Notes under the pieces: generated by a model
The model's input: only the letters and a program-made list of their open reading frames with translations
Databases searched by the model: none
What the model was told of the DNA's origin: nothing
Source of the DNA: Flaveria trinervia
Lineage: Eukaryota > Streptophyta > Magnoliopsida > Asterales > Asteraceae
DNA: 64,000 nt
NCBI GenBank assembly: GCA_025506515.1
Contig: CM046453.1
Span: 28,013,882-28,077,881 of the forward strand
Direction of reading: 5' to 3'
Position numbers and translations under genes: made by a program
Part shown: one piece after another, positions 10,608 through 20,474 of the stretch
Layout of the letters: every line of letters begins with the position of its first letter
How positions within the stretch are numbered: position 1 is the first letter of the stretch

Positions 10608-13113
10608 CTACTTGAAGCACTTTGCATCCAAAAGAGCTTCACCCTCAAAAGGCTCCTGGTCCTCAATCATCTGATTCACCCGTTCTTTCTGTGCCTCGTC
10701 TGAAAGGTCAACCTTGGTCCACTCATAAAGCTCCATGTCATAGCACTCATCCATTACAAACTTAGGGATCTCTTGCCACGGAAAAGCCACAATCCCTTCA
10801 CCTTGAATGGTGGCTCGTTTCCAATGATCAACATCTTTCCAAAGGCGTATTTACGTGCAAGGTCCATACGCTGCAGGAATCCACCAACCTTGTTCATGGT
10901 CACAAATGAGACAGTGTTCTCGTCATTGTACTTGTAATTGCAAAACCAAAGAGAGTAGCCCTCTGGATCAAACATGTCCCAAAAGCCTGCAAAAAATGCA
11001 ATAGAAAAGACTTGATAAAACTTACATAATAGTCTCCTGTTTCACATAGCATGATGATGCTTATATTCTTCTATTGTAAGAGTAGCTAATACTATAAATA
11101 ACCATTACCCAGATATAAAATAAACTACACAAACAACACCAAAACACTTTTGTGAACCTTTTTGTTTTATAAAATATATTAGCTAGTCACATATGAACAC
11201 AAAGTTACATTACTTAATAAGAATCTACTTGTTATTAACAAAATGAAATAGAAGAATTCCTGTGTTAGGCAGACGGTTAGAGCAACTTTTGGGACACTAC
11301 ACAGATTTTTGCTTAAGCTACTTTCTTATTTTACCCAATTGGACAATAATAACTCAAGTCAACACATTCACAACTACAACAAGCTGCTAATACTAAAGTA
11401 GACAAATGAGTTTCATATTGATATGGATATAAAGTATAAACAGAAAAAGAAAAATACCTTTGATTGCAACCTCACGGAAGTTGGTCTTGGTGTTCGAGTA
11501 GAGCCTCTTCCAGTCATCCAAAACCATCTTACTCGGAGGTAGGAGATCAAGAGGGTTCTTTGGCTTTGGCTTTGGTGCCTCTTCCTCCGTGGCTTCAGGT
11601 GTAGGTTTAGGTGCTTCTTCCTTGGGTTTAGGGGCTTCCTTCTTAGGCTCGGGTTTTGATTTAGCATCTGGTTTCTTGGCTGAAGCAAGGGGAATGGTAG
11701 CTTCTGTCTGCTTGACTTCACCCATTATCTTGCTAAAATTTGGCTGATTAACCATGGTCCAAAAATACCTTTCAACATGAGGATACTCAGATGTAAAGCT
11801 CGTTGGCATCAATAACTTAAAACCCAACAACAAGTTGCAGGTCATGATGATGTCAGCCAAAGTGACCCCATCACCAACCAAAAAGGTATGTGTAGCAAGG
11901 TATTTGTTCAGAGCATCAAAACCTCTCTTCACACTAGAAATACAAGTCTCCTCAAACTTCAAACAAACACAAAATGTTATCATGATTGAGTATGAAAGCA
12001 TACAAAAAAATGTTATGTTCCACTGCATTGATATGACTTCCACAATAAATAGTGTGTTAAGTTTAATATAGCTAGAACACCAAAATTAAGTAACTAATAT
12101 ATAAAACAGTAACTAACCGGTTTGATGTAGGTGGCATATCCCAATCTTGGCATGAACCAGCCCCTGATATTTGCATCAATCTCAAACGAAGAGAAATCAA
12201 TCCACTGCTCAATTTGGCCCTGTAGAAAAGGAAACATAAGTTGTGTCATTTATGCTTCAATAATATACTTTATTGAAGAAAATAAACACAAAAAAATCAC
12301 AAAAATACATACATATTCTATTGCTGAAGAACCAAATAGGGAACTTCCATGTGCAACTGCAACAACCAAGATGACAAGATAAACACAACCACACTAAAAA
12401 AACAAGATTAAAACCAGATGCTAGCTCGCCCCTCACCATATCGAGCAATTGCATTACTCTCAAATACAGATCCATTAGGAGTCTCAAGAACAGGAATCTG
12501 CATCAGTAAAATCATAGAATGTGAACAATCCCACAAAATTTTGCATCTTTTTAGAATGCATATCAAATTAAAACCGAAAAAAACAATACCTTTCCAATAG
12601 GATTCATCTTAAGAAACTCAGGAGTCTTGTTCGACACACCCATCTCAAAGTTATCAGCCATTTTGATTTCAACGCCGACATATTCTGCAGCAATTAGAGC
12701 CTTGTAAACATTCTTGTTCTGCCTTCCAGAATGCAAGATCTGCAACCAAATCACACGAATCCATCAATATAAACTATCAAATTATCTCAAACCAAAATAA
12801 TCCCTAAATCAGTAGTACGTGAGCACATGCAACATCAGATTAAGTTTCAGAAAACTAAACTAGTTTAAATTCATCATAAAATTCACCACAAACTCAAATA
12901 CCGATATATGAGCATCCAAACGTTACACGAATCATGTCAAAAGTAAACCAAACAGATACAATAAAACTCCAATAAAATCTTCACAAATCAATACGGTAGA
13001 GTGACACACCAAAACCCTAAATCCGCTCAAATTGAATAAAAACCATTATAGATTTACGAACAAGAAAGCATGAAGTTAACAAAATTGGGAAAAGAAGAAC
13101 TAACCAGCGCCAT
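10608..13113 (-). CDS. EF1G: elongation factor 1B gamma subunit, frameshifted
   Basis: eEF1B-gamma is the structural subunit of the eEF1B complex that recycles GTP onto eEF1A during translation, in the cytosol. I read seven coding exons on the minus strand, all with GT-AG borders: 13105-13113, 12590-12739, 12437-12497, 12313-12356, 12118-12219, 11458-11956 and 10608-10986. The start is MAL, then ILHSGRQNKNVYKAL. Residues 1-80 form the GST-N-like domain, with the SNAIARY motif. About 85-205 form the GST-C-like domain. A Lys/Pro/Glu-rich linker follows at about 215-260 (PKKEAPKPKEEAPKP). The conserved C-terminal domain begins GFWDMFDPEGYSLWF. Exons total 1244 nt, one short of 415 codons. A base is missing near 10775 (cttgccacgg), after WLFRG. 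The read-through product would stop at 10754 with 365 residues, 6 of them aberrant. The proper ending DAKCFK and stop are intact one frame over. This is either a pseudogenising deletion or a sequence error. Confidence 0.95.
10773..10780 (-). other. single-base frameshift site in eEF1B-gamma exon 7
   Basis: The plus strand reads ttgccacg. The upstream frame (KGLWLFRG) and the downstream frame (QEIPKFVMDE) join only if one more G is present on the plus strand. All splice phases upstream are consistent, and the total exon length is 3n-1, so exactly one base is missing. Confidence 0.85.
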
Positions 13114-13147
13114 TGCTTAAGGAACAACGATCGTTTATGAATTCGAT

Positions 13148-13228
13148 CTACAGTGACGTAAAACAGCTGAAATCAGTATCTGATTGATGAAAAACGAATG
13201 AATAATTGATGGAGCATAGAGAGTATAC
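13148..13228 (-). other. intron in the 5' leader of eEF1B-gamma
   Basis: On the reverse strand, CTGTCAG|GTATAC at 13229/13228 gives a good donor. CACTGTAG|ATCGAAT at 13148/13147 gives an acceptor, 34 bp upstream of the start ATG. An 81-bp intron in the leader is typical of plant translation-factor genes, where such introns often raise expression. Predicted from splice signals, not from transcripts. Confidence 0.55.
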
Positions 13229-13274
13229 CTGACAGACGAAAGCCTACTCCCAAAGCAACAACTGCAAGCAAATC

Positions 13275-13282
13275 TAGGGTTT
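13275..13282 (-). promoter_or_regulatory. telo-box upstream of eEF1B-gamma
   Basis: The reverse strand reads AAACCCTA, a telo-box, about 160 bp upstream of the start codon and close to the presumed transcription start. Telo-boxes near the start site are well known in plant eEF1A and ribosomal protein genes, so the site fits coordinate control with the translation machinery. Confidence 0.6.
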
Positions 13283-13299
13283 TGATGGATGGTAGGGAT

Positions 13300-13705
13300 T
13301 TTAAAGGAGAAACAAGTATGTTGTCTTTCAGTTTATGGATTAACGGGCTCGATCATAATCAAAATTATAATAAATGATATCTAGCCCATTCTATCACCGT
13401 AGGCCCAATGTTATATGGTAATACTGGAAACGAGGAATGGATAAAAATATTCGAGTATACTTCAAATCTAAAAGCTTATTAAAGAGAAAAATTAAAATGA
13501 TTAAAGTTAAATATTAAAATTAAATTTTGAAAGAAAGGGAATGATGGCACTGTAAATGTGGAGCGGTAAATAGCTTTTTGATGAGAAATAAACACCTAGA
13601 CTATCGATTAAAGAGTAAAAGACATGCATAAAAAGATTGTACATAATGTATTGTAGGTTTGAAGTATGGTTTATTAGCTGATAGTAATATTCTCATTAAA
13701 TTGTG
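13300..13705. other. intergenic region between eEF1B-gamma and retroelement remnant
   Basis: AT-rich, contains the upstream side of the eEF1B-gamma promoter. GGGCCTA and TGGGCTA-type motifs are present on the reverse strand near 13382-13411 (tagcccatt, taggcccaatg), resembling plant site-II promoter elements. No ORF or repeat recognised. The missing 3' LTR of element H is not visible here. Confidence 0.4.
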
Positions 13706-14682
13706 TTACTTCCATTTATTTACATTTTCTGGTGATTGATTTAGTGGTGTTGGAGGTTGTTGATCAATTGGTGATTGAGGATGAATGGGAGAGATGAGCA
13801 AGGTGTTTTCACTGGCTCGTGATTGATGTTGAATGAGAGATTGGGGAGGTGAGTTAGAAGCTTGTTCAGTTGCACTAGGTGAATTATCCTGTTGATCTTC
13901 ATAAGCTATCTCTTGTGGAACGTTGGCATTAGGATCAACCACATGTGCAAACATGGGCATATCTTCACCTTCATACTTGTCACTAATCATGTTCAAGACA
14001 TATCTTCCTAAGTGAGCTTGTACAAACATGCCTCTTACTCTTTTTATTCCAGGAAACTCAGAATTAATGATCGTTGAAGGAACCTCGAAAACATGAACAT
14101 ATTTTCAGCCTTTTACACTCTTATTTGGTCACATAAAGAACTGAAGATGTACTTCGAGTAATTATAGGTCCTTCCTTCAAATATTCTAATGATTCCAGAG
14201 GAAATATGCCTTGAAAACCGATCTAGCCCTTATTTACTATTTGATATGCATTTTAGATACGTGTGACAAATGAATCTATATGGCTTGCATAGTCTTCATT
14301 TCTTGATTTCTCCCTTCTCAAAGTCACCATCATACCCCATCAAGTAGAAGATCTTTTCTCTATATTCATTCTCAAACACAGTTGGATGTTTAGCCTCATG
14401 ATCTCCCAACTCAAGAACTCTCCTCATAACTTGTTCAGACACCCTTATCTGCTCATTCATGATCTTAGCAACTATCACTTCACTGTCTCCTTCTTCTTCT
14501 ATCACACTTGTGTTCTAGAAGTCAATAATGTGTTGTTGATAGATTACTGGCGCTATTCTCAGCACGTAGAACAACCTTTATCGTCTTAAGTATCGGATGA
14601 TACCTCGACATCCTTCCGATAAAAGGTCATCAGCATTCAGAAAGGCACACACATTGTGCTCTCTTGCAAATCGATTAGCCAT
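13706..14682 (-). pseudogene. retroelement 3' extra ORF remnant (probably element H)
   Basis: A coding remnant starting at ATG 14680-14682 (MANRFAREHNVCAFLNADD) and readable through a stop and frameshifts to 13706. The pieces are YVLRIAPVIYQQHIIDF, then the open block 14296-14505 (EQVMRRVLELGDHE, FYLMGYDGDFEKGEI), then 13706-14029 (IQAHLGRYV-like start, then a Pro/Ser/Gln-rich tail). The order (start with ..I..HIIDFW, then a V-x-E-x-VLRLGD-like helix, then MGYDGD and a low-complexity tail) parallels the post-pol ORF of element A (EDHLLDFWK, QMGYERDFS). Function unknown. Its place relative to the pol remnant at 47181-50490 suggests both came from one element, H, split by the insertion of A. 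Confidence 0.55.
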
Positions 14683-15315
14683 CTTGTAAACAATGATCTG
14701 AAATCAAGTTTATGATTTTGTTTGATGTTATTGTTTGATATTTTGAATGTTTATGGAAAGAGGGAAGAGTCTTTTTAGTGAACATTCTTTTAGGTCTGAA
14801 AAGTGATCTATAATAGTGAATAATGAATGCTTAATTCAAAAATATCATTTATACTCCCTTGGACTTATTAATTTTATTTATTAAGTGAAGTGGGTCCCTC
14901 TTTCCTAATTGCCCTTCCGTGGAATTTATTATTCCACAAATTGCAATTCTTCCATAGGACATCTATGGATGCCTAACTTTAAAGAACTGAATTTTGATGA
15001 ATGCTTAATTTGATTTTTATAGGTTACCAATTCATGGAATATACTTTTAAAATATCACCACAGCCGTAGGTTACCAATCTACAAATTGTCATATTTCTGG
15101 ATTAAGTTTCACACCGTAGCATCTGCTGAAGTCCAAATTTTGCATTGTAGCATTTGGTACAACTTATTTGTTTGTATGAATCTATCAAATTGTTAGAATC
15201 ATTTGTTACTTTGGACCTTGTTGACTTTATTTACATGAAAATTGGTGCACAAGAGAAATTATAACTTGAAAAAATTCATGTATCCTACAGCCAAGTTAGT
15301 GCTCAAGTCCTAATT
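14683..15315. other. left flank of element A, non-coding
   Basis: AT-rich, no ORF or known repeat recognised. After removal of element A this stretch is continuous with 45986 onward and would be the spacer between the pol gene of H and its 3' ORF. Confidence 0.4.
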
Positions 15316-15320
15316 CTTTC

Positions 15321-16073
15321 TGCAGGACCGGTGAAGGGTGTCACTTACAACACAACAACACAAAGAGGAGATTAACCAACTTAATCAAACAGTAAACTGG
15401 ATTAACCATAAATGGGATACTAAGAACACAAGTAATATATGAGACAAAACAAAAGAACACAAGTGTATGGTTTTCAAGAATGCCGTATATTGCTTTCTCT
15501 ATGTTCTATTACAAGTGTTACAAAGCATATTAGAAAGATACAAGAACATGAGATACTTATAATACATCCTACAGCTGGCTATACTTTGAAAGCCAACTGG
15601 ATACAATTGACCAGACACACAAACAAAATCAGTTGTAGAGTCAAAAAGCAGATTGCCTTTTGACTAGTGACTATGACATGCCATAGCTCACATCCTTATC
15701 TATTACAAAAAGAATAAAGTACACGAAGTAGAAAGTTACAGACTCAAGACCTCAACGTATAGTTACCAAAAGCATGGACCTTTTCACCAACTCATGTAAG
15801 TTGGTGACATTACAGAGACGCAGTGGAAAGGTGTCCAGCTTTAGGGAAAAATACATCAGATAAAGCATGTGTCAAGAGTCTTTGGAAGAAATCTGTCTTC
15901 ATGAGTTAAAGCTTTGGAAGACTTTGTCTCTGAGGCTTCGGAAGATTTCACACTTAGAATATTTCTGTTGCATGTGTGAAACTTCCTAAGCATTCTTCTT
16001 CAATGCATTTGTGCAGCATGCAGGATAGACTTAGGATGTTTGGATTGTATCAGCCTCTTCATTAATCTCTACA
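15321..16073 (-). repeat. 3' LTR of copia A
   Basis: 753 bp from TGCAGGACCG to TCTCTACA, co-linear with 45186-45980 and with the solo LTR at 3555-4351. It carries several aggcttcggaag units at about 15880-15950 and lacks one such unit present in the 5' LTR, which explains the length difference. Confidence 0.95.
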
Positions 16074-16088
16074 AACTCTCCCTAGGCT
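16074..16088 (-). other. polypurine tract of copia A
   Basis: On the reverse strand the bases just upstream of the LTR start (TGTAGAGATT) read GCCTAGGGAGAGTT, a purine-rich plus-strand primer. Confidence 0.75.
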
Positions 16089-16228
16089 GATGCTACCATA
16101 ACATTTAGTAGACTTCAGATATCAACGGTTCTCATTTGAATGATAACCAACCCTTTCTTCATGAGATGATCAAGATCCTTCAAACTATCAAAATGTCTTC
16201 TCATATCAAAGAGATCATGCAGAGGCAA

Positions 16229-19200
16229 CTAAAACATATCTTGCCAAGTGTAGATATCTTCAGTGCCTTGTTCGCTAATGACATGCCATCTTTCTGGATT
16301 TGTAGTGTATGTCCAGGACAAGATGTGTCTTCCTGATGCTAGAGGAGCTACTGGAATTAGAGTTGATTGAGCATCCTCTAGCTGCACATCCTCAGGATGT
16401 TCTGACTCATCCTGTGGTTTAGAAGAGGGTGCAGTCTTCTTCTTCTTTGGCTTTGGTTTAGAAGCCATCCTCTTCATTCTCTTTATAGGTTTTAACCAAG
16501 AAGACTGGCCTGCAGTACCAGATTGATCTTCCTTGTCTTTCTCAGTTGGGACTTCCTCTCTCTCAGGCTCAGAAAGAGAGGGAGGTTGACCCTGTTGTGG
16601 ATCAGAAGATGAAGCTTGCTGAGATTCAGCAGGAGGTCCAGGTTGTGTTATCTCTGGTTGTTCAACCTTAACCTCCACTTTAGGTGGGGCTTGACTTGGA
16701 CGGGAGTGTAAATCAATGAGCTCTCCATTTTTTATCTTCTGCTTAATCACCCTGATATGCTCATCCATAGTGGATAGAGACATGGGGCCAAGTCTCCTTC
16801 CAGAGAATCCATATAGCTTCAAGAAGTTCATCATCCTCTGTTTGTCAGCAGACTTCTTCATACTCTTCTGGATGATGGCTCTTGATTTAGCAGCTTCTTC
16901 GCTTAGCTTTCTTTTGGTTATCTTTCTTTCCTTGACTATCTCAAGTTCAAGTTGTTTGAGATACTCAAACTCAACATAGTCATAGGACAGGGGAAGAAGT
17001 GCTTCTGCTTGATAGAGGTTTGTGGCACTCAAGTAGTTGATCATCTTGATCCTATCTTCTTCTTTATCTACTTGAGGTTCTTATTGAACCACATCCTGGC
17101 ACATGTTTGTACAATCTTTTCTTTCTTCTCTCTTCTTTGATTTGTACGAGAAGTTCTGCATCTTCTGCCTCCTTCTTCTCCCTTGACCTTTTCCAGGTCA
17201 ACCAGTTCATTTAGCTCTTCTAAGGGGAGAGAAATGACATTGTCTATGTCATAGTTCCTTGTCTACAAATAGTTTATCCTAACTGCCCTTAACTCATCAT
17301 TCTGAGTATCTGGTCTGGGGGCAGCCCTGATAGCAGACCCAGCAGAGGAACTTTCTCCCCTCAGCCTCCTTTTACTCTCTCTCTCCTCCTCCTCAATCTC
17401 CTCAAATGTCATCTTTCTTTTCCTTTGTCACTCACAGACCTTGTGACTCAAGGTGGAGAGAGCTTTGGCCTTCATTGCTTGATGCAGCTTCTGAGCTCTG
17501 GCTAGAGAGAGGTTGAGAAGCACCTTCACCAGTAAGTGTCTCAAAAGGAATGTTAATCTCTGTAGCAGTTGATGATGATGAGACAGGGCTCTCAAGTTCT
17601 GCCACCGGGCCTTCAGTCAAGGTTTCCCCTATGAAACTAATCTTAGGATCTACCTCAACATCCAATTGACCGATGACATTGCCTGATTGCCTAAGTCTCC
17701 TTCTGAAACTGAACTCTGCAGTGATCCTGTCTTGGATTCTTTGAGCCAGCCTGTCAGCTTGTCTTGAATTGCTTGGATTGACAAGTGGCATGTTGACTAG
17801 ATCTAGACCTTCATAGTAGTTCAAAGTCTGAAAATTTAAGACTTCTTGCTGCCCTTGAACTCTTATGATGATTAGGGCTTTCCTGTTGATATCATACCTC
17901 TACCTAATGATATGATTGGAAGATGGTGAAGATGACATAGCCCTTGGTATCCAATCCTAAAAAAACTCTATATAAAGGAGTCTGTGTAGTCCACATCAAT
18001 GTGAATTTAAGGAGGTTGCTTAGAATGCACAACTGAAAGTGAGGATGGTGAGTACTCAATGTCCACTCTCTTTGAAGAACTCCCAGGTTCTGTAGCTGTA
18101 ATGACTTTCTCCCCCTTTTTGGTAGCATCACCCACTTGCATAGGTAAACTGGAAGATAGGTCAATCACATCCACAGGTTCTTGTGTTCCTGGTTGAGCTC
18201 TTCTTAAGGGTCTCCTAGCTAGTTTTTCCTTAAGATAAGAAATCTCAAGTTGCTGATCATTGATCCTATTGTGTAAGGTAGTCACCTGAGATTCAAGGTA
18301 ACTGACCTTTGAGACTAAATAAGTGCATGTTTTAAACAGTTTGTGCACTTTTAGTCTCAGATTCCCCTCATCTTCATCAGAAGAATCATTGGGGGATGAG
18401 ATGACTAGACCAATGTCCTCAGTCTCACCACCAACTTCAGGTTCTTGGCTACTGGATTTCCTCTACTCATTGGCAGTCTTAGTTGATATGACAGTGGGTG
18501 GAGTTGCCATGGTTGAGGTCTTAATGATGTAATCACTTTCAAAAGTGAGAGCCTCTTCCATATGGACATCCTGGAACAGGTTCAGAAGTGTCCACCTTAG
18601 TAGTAAGTGACTGATGGGGGCTAGAAATAGGAGCCTTAGAAGCACTTATCTCTCTTTGAGTAGGGGAAAAGAAGAGAGAATCATGGTACTCACTGAAACC
18701 TAGATCTTCATCAGTATAGAAATCAAGGTTAGGAATTGGTTGGTTGAGATCTATAGGCTGGGGATGGTAGCTATCCCCTGAAGGTTGATCACTTGAGTGT
18801 GAGACTCAGAGTGATGACTTAAGGCAGTTGGGCTAATGAGCTCATCAGGCTGAGCATGAGGAACCTCAGCATTAATTCTTGAAGAGATAGGAGTGGTCTA
18901 CTCCTCAGGAGAAGTGGGAGCTCGAGTGTCCACTTCTGCCTGTAAGGGTGAGTGTATGGGGACCTCCACAGACTGAATAGTTTGAGCAGGGGTTCGTTTG
19001 GATTTCCTTTTGTAGGTGAGGGTGATTTGTGGCTGTGTAGGTGGTAGGGAAATAGTAGGTGTGGGTTCAACACTAGCTTGTGTTGCTAGGTTGTCACCTT
19101 GAGCAATGAGCTCTAACATTTTTGGGACTAGGGCTGTTTCTACCCCCGAGAAGCCAACAATGGGCTTTTTGAGTATTTTAAAGATGTCGGACTTCATCTG

Positions 19201-19764
19201 TCCCAGTTTAAGAATGTTACCTGTTTCCCTTAACTGTGAGCTCAGTTCACAGTTAAGAATGTACTTGACATATCTAGGAAACATGTAATATTCTAAGGAG
19301 TCTAAGTTAGCAAGCAAGTTGGTATAAACAAACTGAGAATACCTGGTCTTGACTCCCTGAATCATTCCATGGATGATGAAGGAGAGATCCTCAGGAATCT
19401 GGTCCCATCTACCATGCTTGTTTGATAAGTTGTGGATGACCACATGGAGCAGGAATTTCCATTGGGATGAGACATTCCCTTTCCTAAAGGTCTTTACAGA
19501 GAAATCTCTTTCATATCCCATCTGCTCAAAGGAATGATTAACAGCTTCCTTTAGAAAGAACACCTCACCTTCTTCATCATCTAGCTGAAGATGCATGTTG
19601 ATGATGGCCGGAGTGATGAAGACTGTTCTCCCCTACACTGTGGCAGACAGTGCCTTCTCCCCATCCATTGCGACCTCTTGGCAGGTCTTCCAGAAATCAA
19701 GCAGATGATCCTCATAGAGTGGAGGATCAATGGTTAGGTCATTTCTGTGAGTGGGGTTAGCCAT
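16229..19764 (-). pseudogene. post-pol extra ORF of copia A, large unknown protein
   Basis: A 3.5-kb coding region between pol and the 3' LTR. It starts with MANPTHRNDLTIDPP (ATG 19762-19764) and is readable through one early TAG into the open block 18898-19596. The N-terminal domain (about 230 residues) contains DHLLDFWK, QMGYERDFS, WKFLLHVVIHNLSNK and YYMFPRYVKYILN. It is followed by Pro/Ser/Thr-rich low-complexity sequence. A predicted coiled coil is at 18007-18348 (VSYLESQVTTLHNRINDQQ). An Arg-rich helix is at 17432-17824 (ADRLAQRIQDRI). A C-terminal charged helix and Pro/Lys-rich tail lie at 16229-17044 (MKRMASKPKPKKKK). From memory, ORFs like this in Asteraceae genomes are annotated 'synaptobrevin, longin-like domain protein', which probably only reflects a weak hit. 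I see no transmembrane segment or catalytic motif, so an envelope role is not supported. At least two stops or frameshifts break it. Confidence 0.65.
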
Positions 19765-20474
19765 TGTGAGGTAGCTTAAGGATGAAGAAAGAAAGAAGAA
19801 AGAAATTTCAGAGAGAAATTTGGGGTTTTAGGTTTGGAGGAAGAACAAATGATAGAAAGAGGGGGAAACCGTTGGGTTTATATGTGAGAGAGATTTCTGA
19901 TAAAGTTTAATGAAAGAGGATAAACTTTGAAATCCGGATGTCGGTCTCACCTCTGAAAAAGTAGTTTACTTTTGCTCAAAAAGTAGTTTTCTTGGAAGTC
20001 AAAAAGCTTCCGAAGGTAAATTATCTTCAAAAGTTTTAATTAAAAAGCTTTCGAAGCTAAAATGACTTCGGAAGAATTTCCTGAGAGTTTTGAAAATTTT
20101 GCTTCGGAAGAGAAATTAAAACTTGATTGCTTTGTATATAAAACACAAAGCTTCTGAGAGTTAATTTTGCTTCGGAAGAAAATAGTCCTTAAAAATGAAT
20201 ACGTGACTGTGACAAGTATTTAAGCTTCGGAAGATAAATTTGAAACCTCTTCCGAAAGTAAATCCTCTTAGACGGTTATTTATTTTGAAGGAATGATTTG
20301 CTTCCGAGGTTAAAAGCATAACTTCCAAAGGATAAAAAATTTGTCAAAAATCTAAGGAAAGTCTTTAAAAAGATAATTTTATCCAGAGAAAACATGAGCT
20401 TATGAAAGTGATGAACTAGACAACTTAGGACACACATATTTTAAGAAATAATAAGAATTAGTTTTAAGAAAAAC
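19765..20474 (-). other. spacer between pol and extra ORF, rich in TTCGGAA motifs
   Basis: No ORF. The segment 19990-20320 contains many copies of cttcggaag/cttccgaag and one-mismatch variants (aaaagcttccgaagg, gcttcggaagag, gcttcggaagaaaat and so on). The same motif is abundant in the LTRs of this family and in the gag linker of D. Confidence 0.6.

Noticed and set aside
16229..19764. Envelope gene or true synaptobrevin for the post-pol ORF of A
   Set aside because: No signal peptide, membrane segment or SNARE heptad seen; the name known from databases is probably transferred from a weak hit.
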